Assembly (NCBI GenBank): GCA_946002345.1
Contig: CAMFZA010000031.1
Coordinates: 1-12,079 of the forward strand
DNA: 12,079 nucleotides
Source of the DNA: an uncultured Phascolarctobacterium sp.
Lineage (GTDB): Bacteria > Bacillota > Negativicutes > Acidaminococcales > Acidaminococcaceae
Reading direction: 5' to 3'
Below the pieces are notes generated by a model that saw only the letters and a list, made by a program, of their open reading frames with translations, was not told where the DNA came from and did not search any database. Of the stretch, positions 6,186-12,079 are shown in pieces (within the stretch, counting starts at the first letter, position 1; the number at the start of each line of letters is the position of its first letter). The translations under genes and the position numbers were made by a program.

Positions 6186-6668
6186 ATGCCCATAGATTAT
6201 TTTAGCGCCCTAGCCTTTTCCTTTTCCACCACCATTGCCTTTGCGGTGCTGCTGCAGGCGCCCCGTCGGACGCTGCCCATTAGCGGTGTTATTGGCGCCG
6301 TGGGCTGGGTCGTGTTCCTATATGTGCGCAAGGAAATGGGCGCCAGCTCCTTTTATGCCAATATTTGCGCTACGCTGATTTTAGCCCTGCTCAGCGAGTT
6401 GGCGGCCCGCATCTTTAAAAAGCCGGCTACCGTTTTCGTCATCCCCGGCATTTTTCCCATTGTGCCGGGTTTGGGCATGTACAATGGCATGGCCCAGCTT
6501 ATCGAAAATAAATATGAGCTGGGCATCAACCTGCTGCTGACCGCCGGCCTGGATGCGGCGGCCATTGCCCTGGGCATTATGTTCACGGGCAGCTTTTTCC
6601 GGGTGCTTAAAATAAGCGCCGAGCGTAAGCGCTTTGTGAAGCTTTTAAGCAAGCGCAAGCAACAATAG
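6186..6668 (+). CDS. ThrE_2/YjjB-like exporter subunit, copy 2
   Basis: A 160-residue PF12821 protein, paralogous to 4867-5328. Shared blocks include LQAPRRTLP, GVIGAVGW, SFYAN, ALLSELAARIFKKPATVF, VIPGIFPIVPGLGMYNGM and AIALGIMF. The C-terminus is longer and very basic (ISAERKRFVKLLSKRKQQ), consistent with a cytosolic tail. The start is ATG 6186 with GGGAGGTG at 6174-6181. It completes the second exporter pair. Only short, weak hairpins separate it from mntP, so some read-through is possible. Confidence 0.85.
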   Translation: MPIDYFSALAFSFSTTIAFAVLLQAPRRTLPISGVIGAVGWVVFLYVRKEMGASSFYANICATLILALLSELAARIFKKPATVFVIPGIFPIVPGLGMYNGMAQLIENKYELGINLLLTAGLDAAAIALGIMFTGSFFRVLKISAERKRFVKLLSKRKQQ

Positions 6669-6710
6669 TGATTGTTATTTTCCTGCGTTGGGGCAAGGGT
6701 ACTGACGCAG
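6661..6710 (+). other. Two short hairpins between the exporter genes and mntP
   Basis: AACAAT/ATTGTT (6661-6666 with 6671-6676) is followed by ATTTT and could be a weak terminator. CTGCGT/ACGCAG (6683-6688 with 6705-6710) encloses a 16-nt loop. TCCTGCGTTGG here recurs in the ppx control region (10338-10348). Neither hairpin is strong enough for a firm call. Confidence 0.3.
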
Positions 6711-6747
6711 CAAGATTTGTTTTAGATAATGAGAAATGAGGGGGAAT

Positions 6748-7305
6748 ATGGGTCTTTTAGAATTATTTTTACTTTCGGTGAGCCTGGCCATGGATGCCTT
6801 TGCGGTGTCCATTTGCGGCAGCATGGTGCTGACTCCTGCCGACAGGACGGCAGGGGCATTGCGCTTTGGAGCTTGGTTCGGCTTTTTTCAGTTCCTCATG
6901 CCGCTTATCGGCTATTTTGGGGCAATTTCCTTTATCGATTACATCACGGCCTACGATCACTGGCTGGCCTTTGCCCTGCTGCTGTATTTGGGCGTAAATA
7001 TGATTCGGGAGGCCAAGGAGGCCTGCAGCGTCAAGCACAGCTATACCACCAAAGAAATGGCCGTGCTGGCCGTGGCAACCAGCATTGATGCCTTGGCGGT
7101 GGTCAATAGCGTGGCCTTTTTGAACCCCATTATCTGGCTGGCCTCCAGCATGATTGGGGTGGTGACCTTTGCTATTGCCACCTTCGGGGGCATGGCCGGC
7201 TTTCGCCTGGGCTCTGCCGTGGGCAAAAACGCTAACATCATCGGTGGCTTGGTTTTGATTGCCATCGGCGTCAAAATTGTGCTGGAGCACACCGGTTTTA
7301 TCTAA
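6748..7305 (+). CDS. mntP: Manganese efflux pump MntP
   Basis: A 185-residue inner-membrane protein of the MntP family (PF02659, about 188 residues in E. coli), which exports Mn2+ and protects against manganese excess. It shows the family's internal duplication of three-helix units. The first begins LLSVSLAMDAFAVSICGSM (8-26) and the second contains AVLAVATSIDALAVVNSVAF (~105-124), each with the conserved membrane-embedded Asp (AMDAFAV, SIDALAV). ATG 6748 is chosen over the in-frame ATG 6736 because GAGGGGG (6738-6744) lies just upstream of it and because MntP proteins begin MxLLEL. The gap upstream is 79 bp, too short for a complete yybP-ykoY manganese riboswitch, which often precedes this gene elsewhere. 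A terminator follows at once. Confidence 0.92.
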   Translation: MGLLELFLLSVSLAMDAFAVSICGSMVLTPADRTAGALRFGAWFGFFQFLMPLIGYFGAISFIDYITAYDHWLAFALLLYLGVNMIREAKEACSVKHSYTTKEMAVLAVATSIDALAVVNSVAFLNPIIWLASSMIGVVTFAIATFGGMAGFRLGSAVGKNANIIGGLVLIAIGVKIVLEHTGFI

Positions 7306-7328
7306 AGCAAGCCTGAGGGCTGGCTTTT
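7305..7328 (+). terminator. Terminator of mntP
   Basis: AAGCAAGCC (7305-7313) pairs with GGCTGGCTT (7318-7326) around a TGAG tetraloop with one mismatch. The stem runs into TTTT (7325-7328). It begins at the last base of the mntP stop codon, so the peptidase downstream probably has its own promoter, which I could not identify in 7329-7376. Confidence 0.6.
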
Positions 7329-7376
7329 GAAGAACAGCCATAGGGCGCAGAGTGCATGAACAAAGGAGGTACAAAC

Positions 7377-8504
7377 ATGATTACAGTAAATAAAGAACGT
7401 ATGCTGGCAGAATTTAAGGAGTTGGTGGCCATTCCCTGCCACACCCTCAAGGAGCGTCCCGTTTTTGACTATCTCAAGGCTAAGCTGGAGAGCTTGGGCT
7501 TTACTGTGGAGGAGGACGACGCTGGCGATAAATTGGGCGGCAACTGCGGCAATTTGTGGGCCTTTTTGCCCGGTACCAAGGCCGGCGCCACCGCAGTGCT
7601 GCTTTCTGCCCATATGGACGGGGTGGAGCCCTGCGGTGGCACCACCGTGGTGCAAAGGGACGGCGTGCTCTATAGCGATGGCACCACCATTTTGGGCGGT
7701 GACGACAAGAGCGGCGTGGAAGGCATTTTGGAGGGTTTGCGCTTGCTGGCAGAAATCGGCGCACCCCACGGGGACATTCAAATCCTCTTCACCATTGCGG
7801 AGGAGGGCGGTGTCAACGGCTCCCGCTGCATGGATAAGTCCAAGCTGCGGGCTGAGGTGGGCTATGCCTTGGACGGCGAGGGTGCACCCGGTGAAATCGT
7901 AGTAGGGGCACCGGGGCAATATCGCTATACCATCGAGGTCCACGGCAAAAAGGCCCACGGTGGTCTGGAGCCGGAAAAGGGCATCAACGCGGTGATGATT
8001 GCCGCTAAGGCCTTGGCCGATGTGAAGCGTTACGGTCGCATTGACGAAGAAACCACCGCCAATATTGGCATTATTGCCGGGGGCGTGGCCACCAATGTGG
8101 TGCCCGATCTGGTGACCATCCAGGGCGATGCTCGTAGCCGCAATAACGAGAAGCTGGCTGCCATTCGTGACGAAATCGTTAACACCATTGTGGCCAGTGC
8201 CGAAAAATATGGCGCCAAGGCAGTGGCCAAGGTGGAGCACAAGTACAGCTCCTTTTTAGTAGCGGAGAAGAGCAGGGTGGTGGACCTAGCCAAAAAGGCC
8301 TGTGCAGCCCACGGCTTTACTCCTGACGTAACATTGACCGGCGGTGGCAGTGATGCCAACTTTATCAATGCTGCCGGGGTGCCCTGCGTGATTTTGGGCA
8401 CGGGCATGGCCAACGTGCACACGGTGGAGGAATTCCTGAAGGAAGAAGACCTCTACAACTCCGCCCTCATGGTGTATGGCATTCTAGTGGCGGCAGCAGA
8501 ATAA
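7377..8504 (+). CDS. M20-family peptidase, peptidase T-like
   Basis: A 375-residue cytosolic metalloaminopeptidase of the M20/M25/M40 family, nearest in pattern to the peptidase T-like subgroup that removes N-terminal residues from small peptides. Two-zinc site motifs are all present: SAHMDG (His79 and Asp81), LGGDDKSG (107-113, the bridging Asp), AEEGG (Glu142-Glu143), LDGEG (Asp156) and NVHTVEE near the C-terminus (His ~348). The lid/dimerisation domain is inserted at about residues 175-290, marked by HGKKAHGGLEPEKGINA. ATG 7377 is used because AAAGGAGG (7362-7369) stands just before it; an in-frame ATG at 7356 lies upstream of that ribosome site. Typical length and intact catalytic residues argue for an active enzyme. 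It converges on the ppx gene at 8646. Confidence 0.87.
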   Translation: MITVNKERMLAEFKELVAIPCHTLKERPVFDYLKAKLESLGFTVEEDDAGDKLGGNCGNLWAFLPGTKAGATAVLLSAHMDGVEPCGGTTVVQRDGVLYSDGTTILGGDDKSGVEGILEGLRLLAEIGAPHGDIQILFTIAEEGGVNGSRCMDKSKLRAEVGYALDGEGAPGEIVVGAPGQYRYTIEVHGKKAHGGLEPEKGINAVMIAAKALADVKRYGRIDEETTANIGIIAGGVATNVVPDLVTIQGDARSRNNEKLAAIRDEIVNTIVASAEKYGAKAVAKVEHKYSSFLVAEKSRVVDLAKKACAAHGFTPDVTLTGGGSDANFINAAGVPCVILGTGMANVHTVEEFLKEEDLYNSALMVYGILVAAAE

Positions 8505-8556
8505 GCAAAAACATTTGTTTCGAGTAACGTTTCGTTACCCCAAGCACAAAAGCACA

Positions 8557-8612
8557 AAAGCACACTATCAGCAGGCAGCAGGATTTTGCTTGCGTAGTGT
8601 GCTTTCGCTTTT
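8557..8612. terminator. Large hairpin between convergent genes (probable bidirectional terminator)
   Basis: AAAGCACACTA (8557-8567) and TAGTGTGCTTT (8595-8605) form a perfect 11-bp stem. Inside it GCAGGCA and TGCTTGC can pair further, giving a long hairpin. TTTCGCTTTTATT follows on the plus strand. The minus-strand flank is T-richer only in part (TGTGCTTTTG). Three copies of AAGCACAA/C precede it (8542-8565). Just upstream a small perfect hairpin GTAACG-TTT-CGTTAC (8524-8538) is also present. Confidence 0.7.
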
Positions 8613-8645
8613 ATTGTGTTGTTCCCGTTAAGGGGGCGGAAGGAA

Positions 8646-10265
8646 TCAAATTTGCTTTGCGGGCTTATCAGCGTCCAGCTCCTGCAGCAGTCTATCCAAG
8701 GCCGTGTCAGGCGCCTCCTCCGAGGGCAGCAGCATATCCTCGGGGTCCTCAATAACCTCCACCTTCAGCTCCACCCCAAAGGCCTTTTTAAACCAGGACA
8801 GATGGTCCTTGAGCTGATGCATCTCAATGGTGGGGTAATGCTCCGCATGGAGGGTGAGCAGAGCGTTCTTTTTGTTAAAGCTGGGGGTCAGGGTGTGCAC
8901 CATGCGCATCTCCGAGTAATCCAGGCTTTCGGCCAGGGCCAAAAGCAGGGACAGCTTATTAATCAGCTTCCAATTATTTTCCGTGAGCATTTCCTTATAA
9001 AAGCGTGATTTAAAATAATTCTTGGAAATACCATTATGCCAGCCGGCAATAGCGCTGGTAATGATTTGCTCCTTGTGGGTGAGGCCAAAAAGCTTGGCAT
9101 TTTGAATCATGTAAGCGCTGTGACGGGCATGACTGTAAAAGTTGATGGTGATGCCAATATCGTGGAGCAGCGCTGCCGTCTCCAAAAGACGACGATAGCT
9201 TTTGCGCACCTTGTGCAGCTCCATCCAGCCATCGAACATGGCCAGGGCTAGCTTGGTAATATGCCGGGCATGGGCCGTATCCGATTCAAAAAGACGCAGG
9301 GTGTTTTCCCGGCTGCGCTCCAAAATATTTTTCGCAATCAAGGGCACGTTATTGGACTTGGAATAATAATCATAGAAAAGGCCTTCGCGCAGGCCACAGC
9401 CGCTGGTAATGAGCTTTTTGGCTCCCGTGGCCTCCAACAGACAGCTAATAATGCTGCTGCCGGCCAAAATAATATCGCTGCGCTCGGTGCTGAGACCGGA
9501 AATCTTTTTGCGCTGCTCCAAATTAGTTAGGCACAATTTATTGAAAAAGCTGCGAAAGGTCTGTATGGGATAGGAATAATTGTGGATTTTGGTAGCAGGA
9601 TACTTTTTGGCACGCTGGATAATTTTGGCCACAGTACGAGCTGTACCACCAACGCCAATCAGGGGCAGATTGCTTTGCTTGAGCCAGGGATATTGAGCCA
9701 GCCGACTCATGATAAAGGCGTTCAAATCATTATAGACATTGGGGGGCATTTCGTTGCGGGTATTGAACATGCCAGTGGTGTTGACGGCGCCCAAGGGTAG
9801 GGAAACGCTCTCCAAAATCTTCCTATTCTTGAAGAGAATCAGCTCCGTGCTGCCGCCGCCTAGGTCGAAGATAATGCCGTTTTTCACATCCAGCGTATTG
9901 ATAACACCCAAATAGCTAATATAAGCCTCCGTCTTGCCGGAAATAATGTGCAGCTGAATCCCTGTCTGCTCCGCTACCTTGGCTACCAGCTCCGGCCCAT
10001 TGGACGCATTGCGAATGGCCGCTGTAGCCACCGCGATGGTTTTATCAGCCTGATAAATCTTACACATATGGGCAAAGCTGCGCATGGTGTCCAGGGTGCT
10101 GGTAAAGGCCTCCTCCGTGAGCAGGTTTTGCCCATCCACCTTTTGGCTTAACCGCAGTGCCTCCTTTTGGTTATAGACCATATTATAGGCCCCGTTTTTG
10201 TAGATATGACTGATCACCAGGCGCGCCGAGTTAGAGCCAATATCTATAATTGCTATTCTCTGCAT
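8646..10265 (-). CDS. ppx: Ppx/GppA-family exopolyphosphatase with HD domain
   Basis: A 539-residue cytosolic protein of the Ppx/GppA phosphatase family that hydrolyses terminal phosphate from inorganic polyphosphate and/or pppGpp. The actin-like N-terminal part has all signatures: IIDIGSNSARLVI (6-18), TAAIRNASN (81-89), ISGKTEAY with the catalytic-Glu position (108-115), FDLGGGSTELI (133-143), GVGGTAR (204-210) and SGCGLREG (288-295). The C-terminal half is an HD domain with HARHITK (332-338), LLHDIG (366-371), RHSAYMI (381-387), WHN (409-411) and LAESLDYSE (444-452). The tail after ~505 is acidic and probably flexible. ATG at 10265 is preceded on the minus strand by GGAGGAGAAGG. An upstream extension of the open frame to 10730 would run through the divergent gene and is ignored. 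It diverges from a second Ppx-like gene that leads into ppk1, a typical polyphosphate locus. Confidence 0.87.
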   Translation of the reverse strand: MQRIAIIDIGSNSARLVISHIYKNGAYNMVYNQKEALRLSQKVDGQNLLTEEAFTSTLDTMRSFAHMCKIYQADKTIAVATAAIRNASNGPELVAKVAEQTGIQLHIISGKTEAYISYLGVINTLDVKNGIIFDLGGGSTELILFKNRKILESVSLPLGAVNTTGMFNTRNEMPPNVYNDLNAFIMSRLAQYPWLKQSNLPLIGVGGTARTVAKIIQRAKKYPATKIHNYSYPIQTFRSFFNKLCLTNLEQRKKISGLSTERSDIILAGSSIISCLLEATGAKKLITSGCGLREGLFYDYYSKSNNVPLIAKNILERSRENTLRLFESDTAHARHITKLALAMFDGWMELHKVRKSYRRLLETAALLHDIGITINFYSHARHSAYMIQNAKLFGLTHKEQIITSAIAGWHNGISKNYFKSRFYKEMLTENNWKLINKLSLLLALAESLDYSEMRMVHTLTPSFNKKNALLTLHAEHYPTIEMHQLKDHLSWFKKAFGVELKVEVIEDPEDMLLPSEEAPDTALDRLLQELDADKPAKQI

Positions 10266-10449
10266 ATTCCTTCTCCTCCAAATAACTCCAAGTAACTCCA
10301 ATTTACCTAAGTATATATTACTCATAAAAGCCAAAATTCCTGCGTTGGAACTTAAAATCCGTGTAAAATTGTCAAATTTATGTAAGAACGCAGGACTTTT
10401 CCCGCCCAAATAGAATAATATATGTATAATAAGTTTGGAGGCGCTGAAC
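10266..10449. promoter_or_regulatory. Divergent control region of the two ppx-type genes
   Basis: The 184-bp AT-rich gap contains a 9-bp inverted repeat, TCCTGCGTT (10338-10346) and AACGCAGGA (10387-10395), with 40 bp between. Inside and beside it are three TGTMAA-type repeats on the plus strand (TGTAAA 10362, TGTCAA 10370, TGTAAG 10381; steps of 8 and 11 bp). These read TTTACA, TTGACA and CTTACA on the minus strand and resemble PhoP half-sites. TATAAT at 10425-10430 is six bases before the GGAGG (10437-10441) of the plus-strand gene. TATACT on the minus strand (10315-10310) could be the -10 box of ppx. No strong matching -35 boxes are visible. Confidence 0.4.
10276..10300 (-). repeat. Triple 10-bp repeat of a Shine-Dalgarno-like sequence before ppx
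   Basis: Read on the minus strand, TTGGAGTTAC, TTGGAGTTAT and TTGGAGGAGA follow one another with exactly 10-bp period; the CTCCA cores are at 10296-10300, 10286-10290 and 10276-10280. Only the last is at proper distance from ATG 10265; the other two are decoy or standby sites. Confidence 0.6.
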
Positions 10450-12000
10450 ATGAAACGTAAGCTACATACTACCTTTGCCGCCATCCATCTAGGCTCAGAA
10501 AAGATCAGTATGCAAATCACAGAGTACCGCAACCTTGATAAGTATAAAATCATCGAACGTGTAAGTCGACGGATTCGCCTAGGTGAGGCAACCTTTAAAA
10601 ATAAAATAATTCCCTTCGAATTAGTATCCGAAATCTGCGAAATTCTGCAGGGCTTTAAACGCCTGATGACGGAATATGGCGTGGAGGAATACAGGCTGCA
10701 GGCCACCACCGCCGTACGGGAGGCCAGCAACCAAATCTTTTTGCTGGACCAGATTTACAGTAAGACCGGCCTCCAGGTGGAGGTCGTGGATATGCCCAAG
10801 GAAATTTATACTAAATTCGTGGCTATTCGCAATACCTTAAAAAATGCCAAAATCTCCAGCGAGCGTGAGGGCATGCTCATGATGGATATTTCCAGCGGTG
10901 GCTTGGGCGTCACCTTGGTGCAGGATGAGCAAATTCGCTACCAGGAAAACTTTCACGTGGGCATTATCCGCATCAAGGAAAGCTTTGCCCGCAACCGTAA
11001 GGAAAGCATGCACTTTAACAAGGCACTGACGGAATTTTTAAGCAGCACCATTGGTCCCGTGCGGCAGGAGCTGCAGCAAAGCAGCGTGCAGTATTTGGTG
11101 CTGTCCGGCACGGAAACGGAGCTGCTGCTGCGGATGCTGGGCCTGGATGAGGAGCAGCTGGTGCACCGGATTAAGGCGGAGGATTTCCATAGCTTTTTTG
11201 CCAAAATGCGGCGCATGAATTTGCCTCAGCTCATTAGTGCCTACAATATTCCCGAGCATGTGGCCGAGCTGGCCCTGCCCACCGTTGTGCTCTATGAGCA
11301 GCTGCTACATTTGTTGCCGGCCAAGGAAATTATTATTACTGGGGACAGCTTTATTGATGGCATGCAGCTTTTGCATATTGGCCGCCAGACCAGCCCTGCC
11401 ATGTGCAAGGAATGGGAGCAGGAGCTCATCAGTCTGTTCCACTGCATCGGCCAACGCTATATGTACGACAAGCACCATGTCCAGCAGGTGGAGCGTTTGG
11501 CAGTGACCATTTTCGAGGCCATTGCCAAATCCTACAGCATGGGCGAGTACGAGCGCTTACTTTTGCGTGCTACCTGCATTCTCCATGATATAGGCAAATA
11601 TATCTGCATGCGCAGCCACTCCCTGTACAGCTATCAATTGATTTGCTCCACGGATATGTTGGGCCTGAGCGATAGGGATAAGAATATTGTGGCTCTGGCC
11701 TCCTATTATCATGCCAACAGGCTGTTTGACCAAAGCAAGCCCCAGGCTCCCCCTGTGCCTAGGGATATGGTGGCCATCGTGGCCAAGCTGGCCGCCATCG
11801 TGCGTTTGGCGGACGCTTTGGACCGCAGCTATCTGCAAAAGATTCGCAGCTGCAGCGTCACCTTAAAGGATAACAAGCTTAAAATTCAAGCTACCAGCAA
11901 AATGGATTTAGCCCTGGAAATGTGGACCTTTGAAGATAAGGCCTCCTTCTTTGAAGAAGTTTACGGCATTAAGCCAATTTTAGAACGGGTGAATAAATAA
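10450..12000 (+). CDS. Ppx/GppA-like protein with degenerate phosphatase site and intact HD domain
   Basis: A 516-residue protein with the same architecture as the neighbour at 8646-10265, but every phosphatase signature is altered. DxGSNS is HLGSEK (13-18, catalytic-motif Asp lost), GGGSTE is SSGGLG (148-153), the GGTAR site reads SGTETE (219-224), and GLREG reads SFIDG (300-304). TAVREASN (87-94) and the Glu of MPKEIY (115-120) remain. The HD domain is complete in pattern: KHHVQQV (341-347), CILHDIGK (376-383), SHSLYSY (389-395), YYHAN (409-413) and LADALDRS (443-450). This suggests lost exopolyphosphatase activity and a retained HD metal-phosphohydrolase or a ligand-sensing role, which is inference. 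ATG 10450 has GGAGG at 10437-10441; a TTG at 10435 would include the ribosome site. Its stop TAA overlaps the ATG of ppk1 by one base, so the two are probably translationally coupled. Confidence 0.85.
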   Translation: MKRKLHTTFAAIHLGSEKISMQITEYRNLDKYKIIERVSRRIRLGEATFKNKIIPFELVSEICEILQGFKRLMTEYGVEEYRLQATTAVREASNQIFLLDQIYSKTGLQVEVVDMPKEIYTKFVAIRNTLKNAKISSEREGMLMMDISSGGLGVTLVQDEQIRYQENFHVGIIRIKESFARNRKESMHFNKALTEFLSSTIGPVRQELQQSSVQYLVLSGTETELLLRMLGLDEEQLVHRIKAEDFHSFFAKMRRMNLPQLISAYNIPEHVAELALPTVVLYEQLLHLLPAKEIIITGDSFIDGMQLLHIGRQTSPAMCKEWEQELISLFHCIGQRYMYDKHHVQQVERLAVTIFEAIAKSYSMGEYERLLLRATCILHDIGKYICMRSHSLYSYQLICSTDMLGLSDRDKNIVALASYYHANRLFDQSKPQAPPVPRDMVAIVAKLAAIVRLADALDRSYLQKIRSCSVTLKDNKLKIQATSKMDLALEMWTFEDKASFFEEVYGIKPILERVNK

Positions 12001-12079
12001 TGAAAAGCTTAGAGTTAAATAAACCAGAATATTTTTATAATCGCGAACTGAGCTGGCTCTACTTGAATCTGCGTGTGTT
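12000..12079 (+). CDS. ppk1: Polyphosphate kinase 1, N-terminal fragment (cut by window end)
   Basis: The frame opens with ATG 12000-12002 inside the stop of the preceding gene (TAATG) and runs off the window after 26 codons. The peptide contains YFYNRELSWLYLNLRV, matching the N-terminal signature of polyphosphate kinase 1 (NRELSWLxFNxRVL). The enzyme polymerises ATP gamma-phosphate into polyphosphate reversibly. Only the start of the N domain is present, so catalytic His residues cannot be checked. The context of two Ppx-type genes supports the call. Confidence 0.85.
   Translation, partial: MKSLELNKPEYFYNRELSWLYLNLRV

Noticed and set aside
6669..6747. yybP-ykoY manganese riboswitch before mntP
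   Set aside because: Only 79 bp are available. The hairpin CTGCGT/ACGCAG does not show the paired conserved loops of that class.
7302..8240. 312-codon minus-strand open frame opposite the M20 peptidase
   Set aside because: Composition (His/Gly/Ala rich) is typical of the antisense of a GC-rich gene. The plus strand has all zinc-site motifs.
8542..8565. AAGCACAA repeated three times, considered as a CRISPR-like or satellite repeat
   Set aside because: The units are 8 bp, contiguous and without spacers. They are simply the A-rich flank of the bidirectional hairpin.
9036..10151. Several plus-strand open frames opposite ppx
   Set aside because: They are antisense shadows of a gene with clear family motifs in the minus strand and lack ribosome sites.
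10266..10730. Minus-strand open frame extending the ppx gene upstream by about 155 codons
   Set aside because: It crosses the AT-rich divergent control region and lies antisense to the start of the next gene. A perfect start (GGAGGAGAAGG then ATG and MQRIAIIDIGSN) exists at 10265.

Overview
The window looks like the chromosome of an anaerobic Firmicute. Strong GGAGG-type ribosome binding sites, GC-rich third codon positions in most genes, a DcuC-type C4-dicarboxylate carrier and two YjjP/YjjB (ThrE) pairs would fit a succinate-handling Negativicute such as the Phascolarctobacterium/Acidaminococcus group. This placement is an inference from gene content; no rRNA or other marker is present.

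Layout: (1) 1-1010, the C-terminal part of a sulfatase/LTA-synthase-like hydrolase whose 5' end is missing or disrupted, followed by a hairpin. (2) 1151-2407, dcuC, with codon use unlike its neighbours, followed by a strongly structured stretch and a good terminator. (3) 2559-3120, a gene-free DNA element with near-perfect 38-39 bp terminal inverted repeats, a third internal copy of their core and long internal foldback arms. It resembles a MITE and ends directly at a 60-bp tandem repeat that carries the likely promoter of the next gene. (4) 3234-6668, a co-directional run of a uracil-DNA-glycosylase-family protein and two consecutive copies of a split ThrE-type exporter (YjjP-like + YjjB-like, twice). 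(5) 6748-7305 mntP (Mn2+ efflux) with a terminator, then 7377-8504, an M20-family peptidase T-like enzyme. (6) A large hairpin between convergent genes. (7) 8646-12079, a polyphosphate locus: a canonical Ppx/GppA phosphatase with HD domain on the minus strand, divergent from a second Ppx-like protein with HD domain that overlaps the start of ppk1 (polyphosphate kinase, cut off by the window end).

How the genes fit together: DcuC and the duplicated YjjPB-like pairs would make this a dicarboxylate/amino-acid transport neighbourhood. YjjPB of Escherichia coli has been linked to succinate export, ThrE to threonine/serine export. The right end is a polyphosphate synthesis and turnover module. Its most notable member is the ppk1-coupled Ppx-like protein, which has lost every signature motif of the phosphatase active site but keeps an intact HD domain, so it may be a regulator or an HD hydrolase rather than an exopolyphosphatase.

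The least explained parts are the 2408-3220 non-coding block (structured 3' region, foldback element, tandem promoter repeats) and the divergent 10266-10449 control region (long inverted repeat, PhoP-like TGTMAA repeats, triple Shine-Dalgarno repeat). No tRNA, rRNA, CRISPR array or transposase gene was seen.
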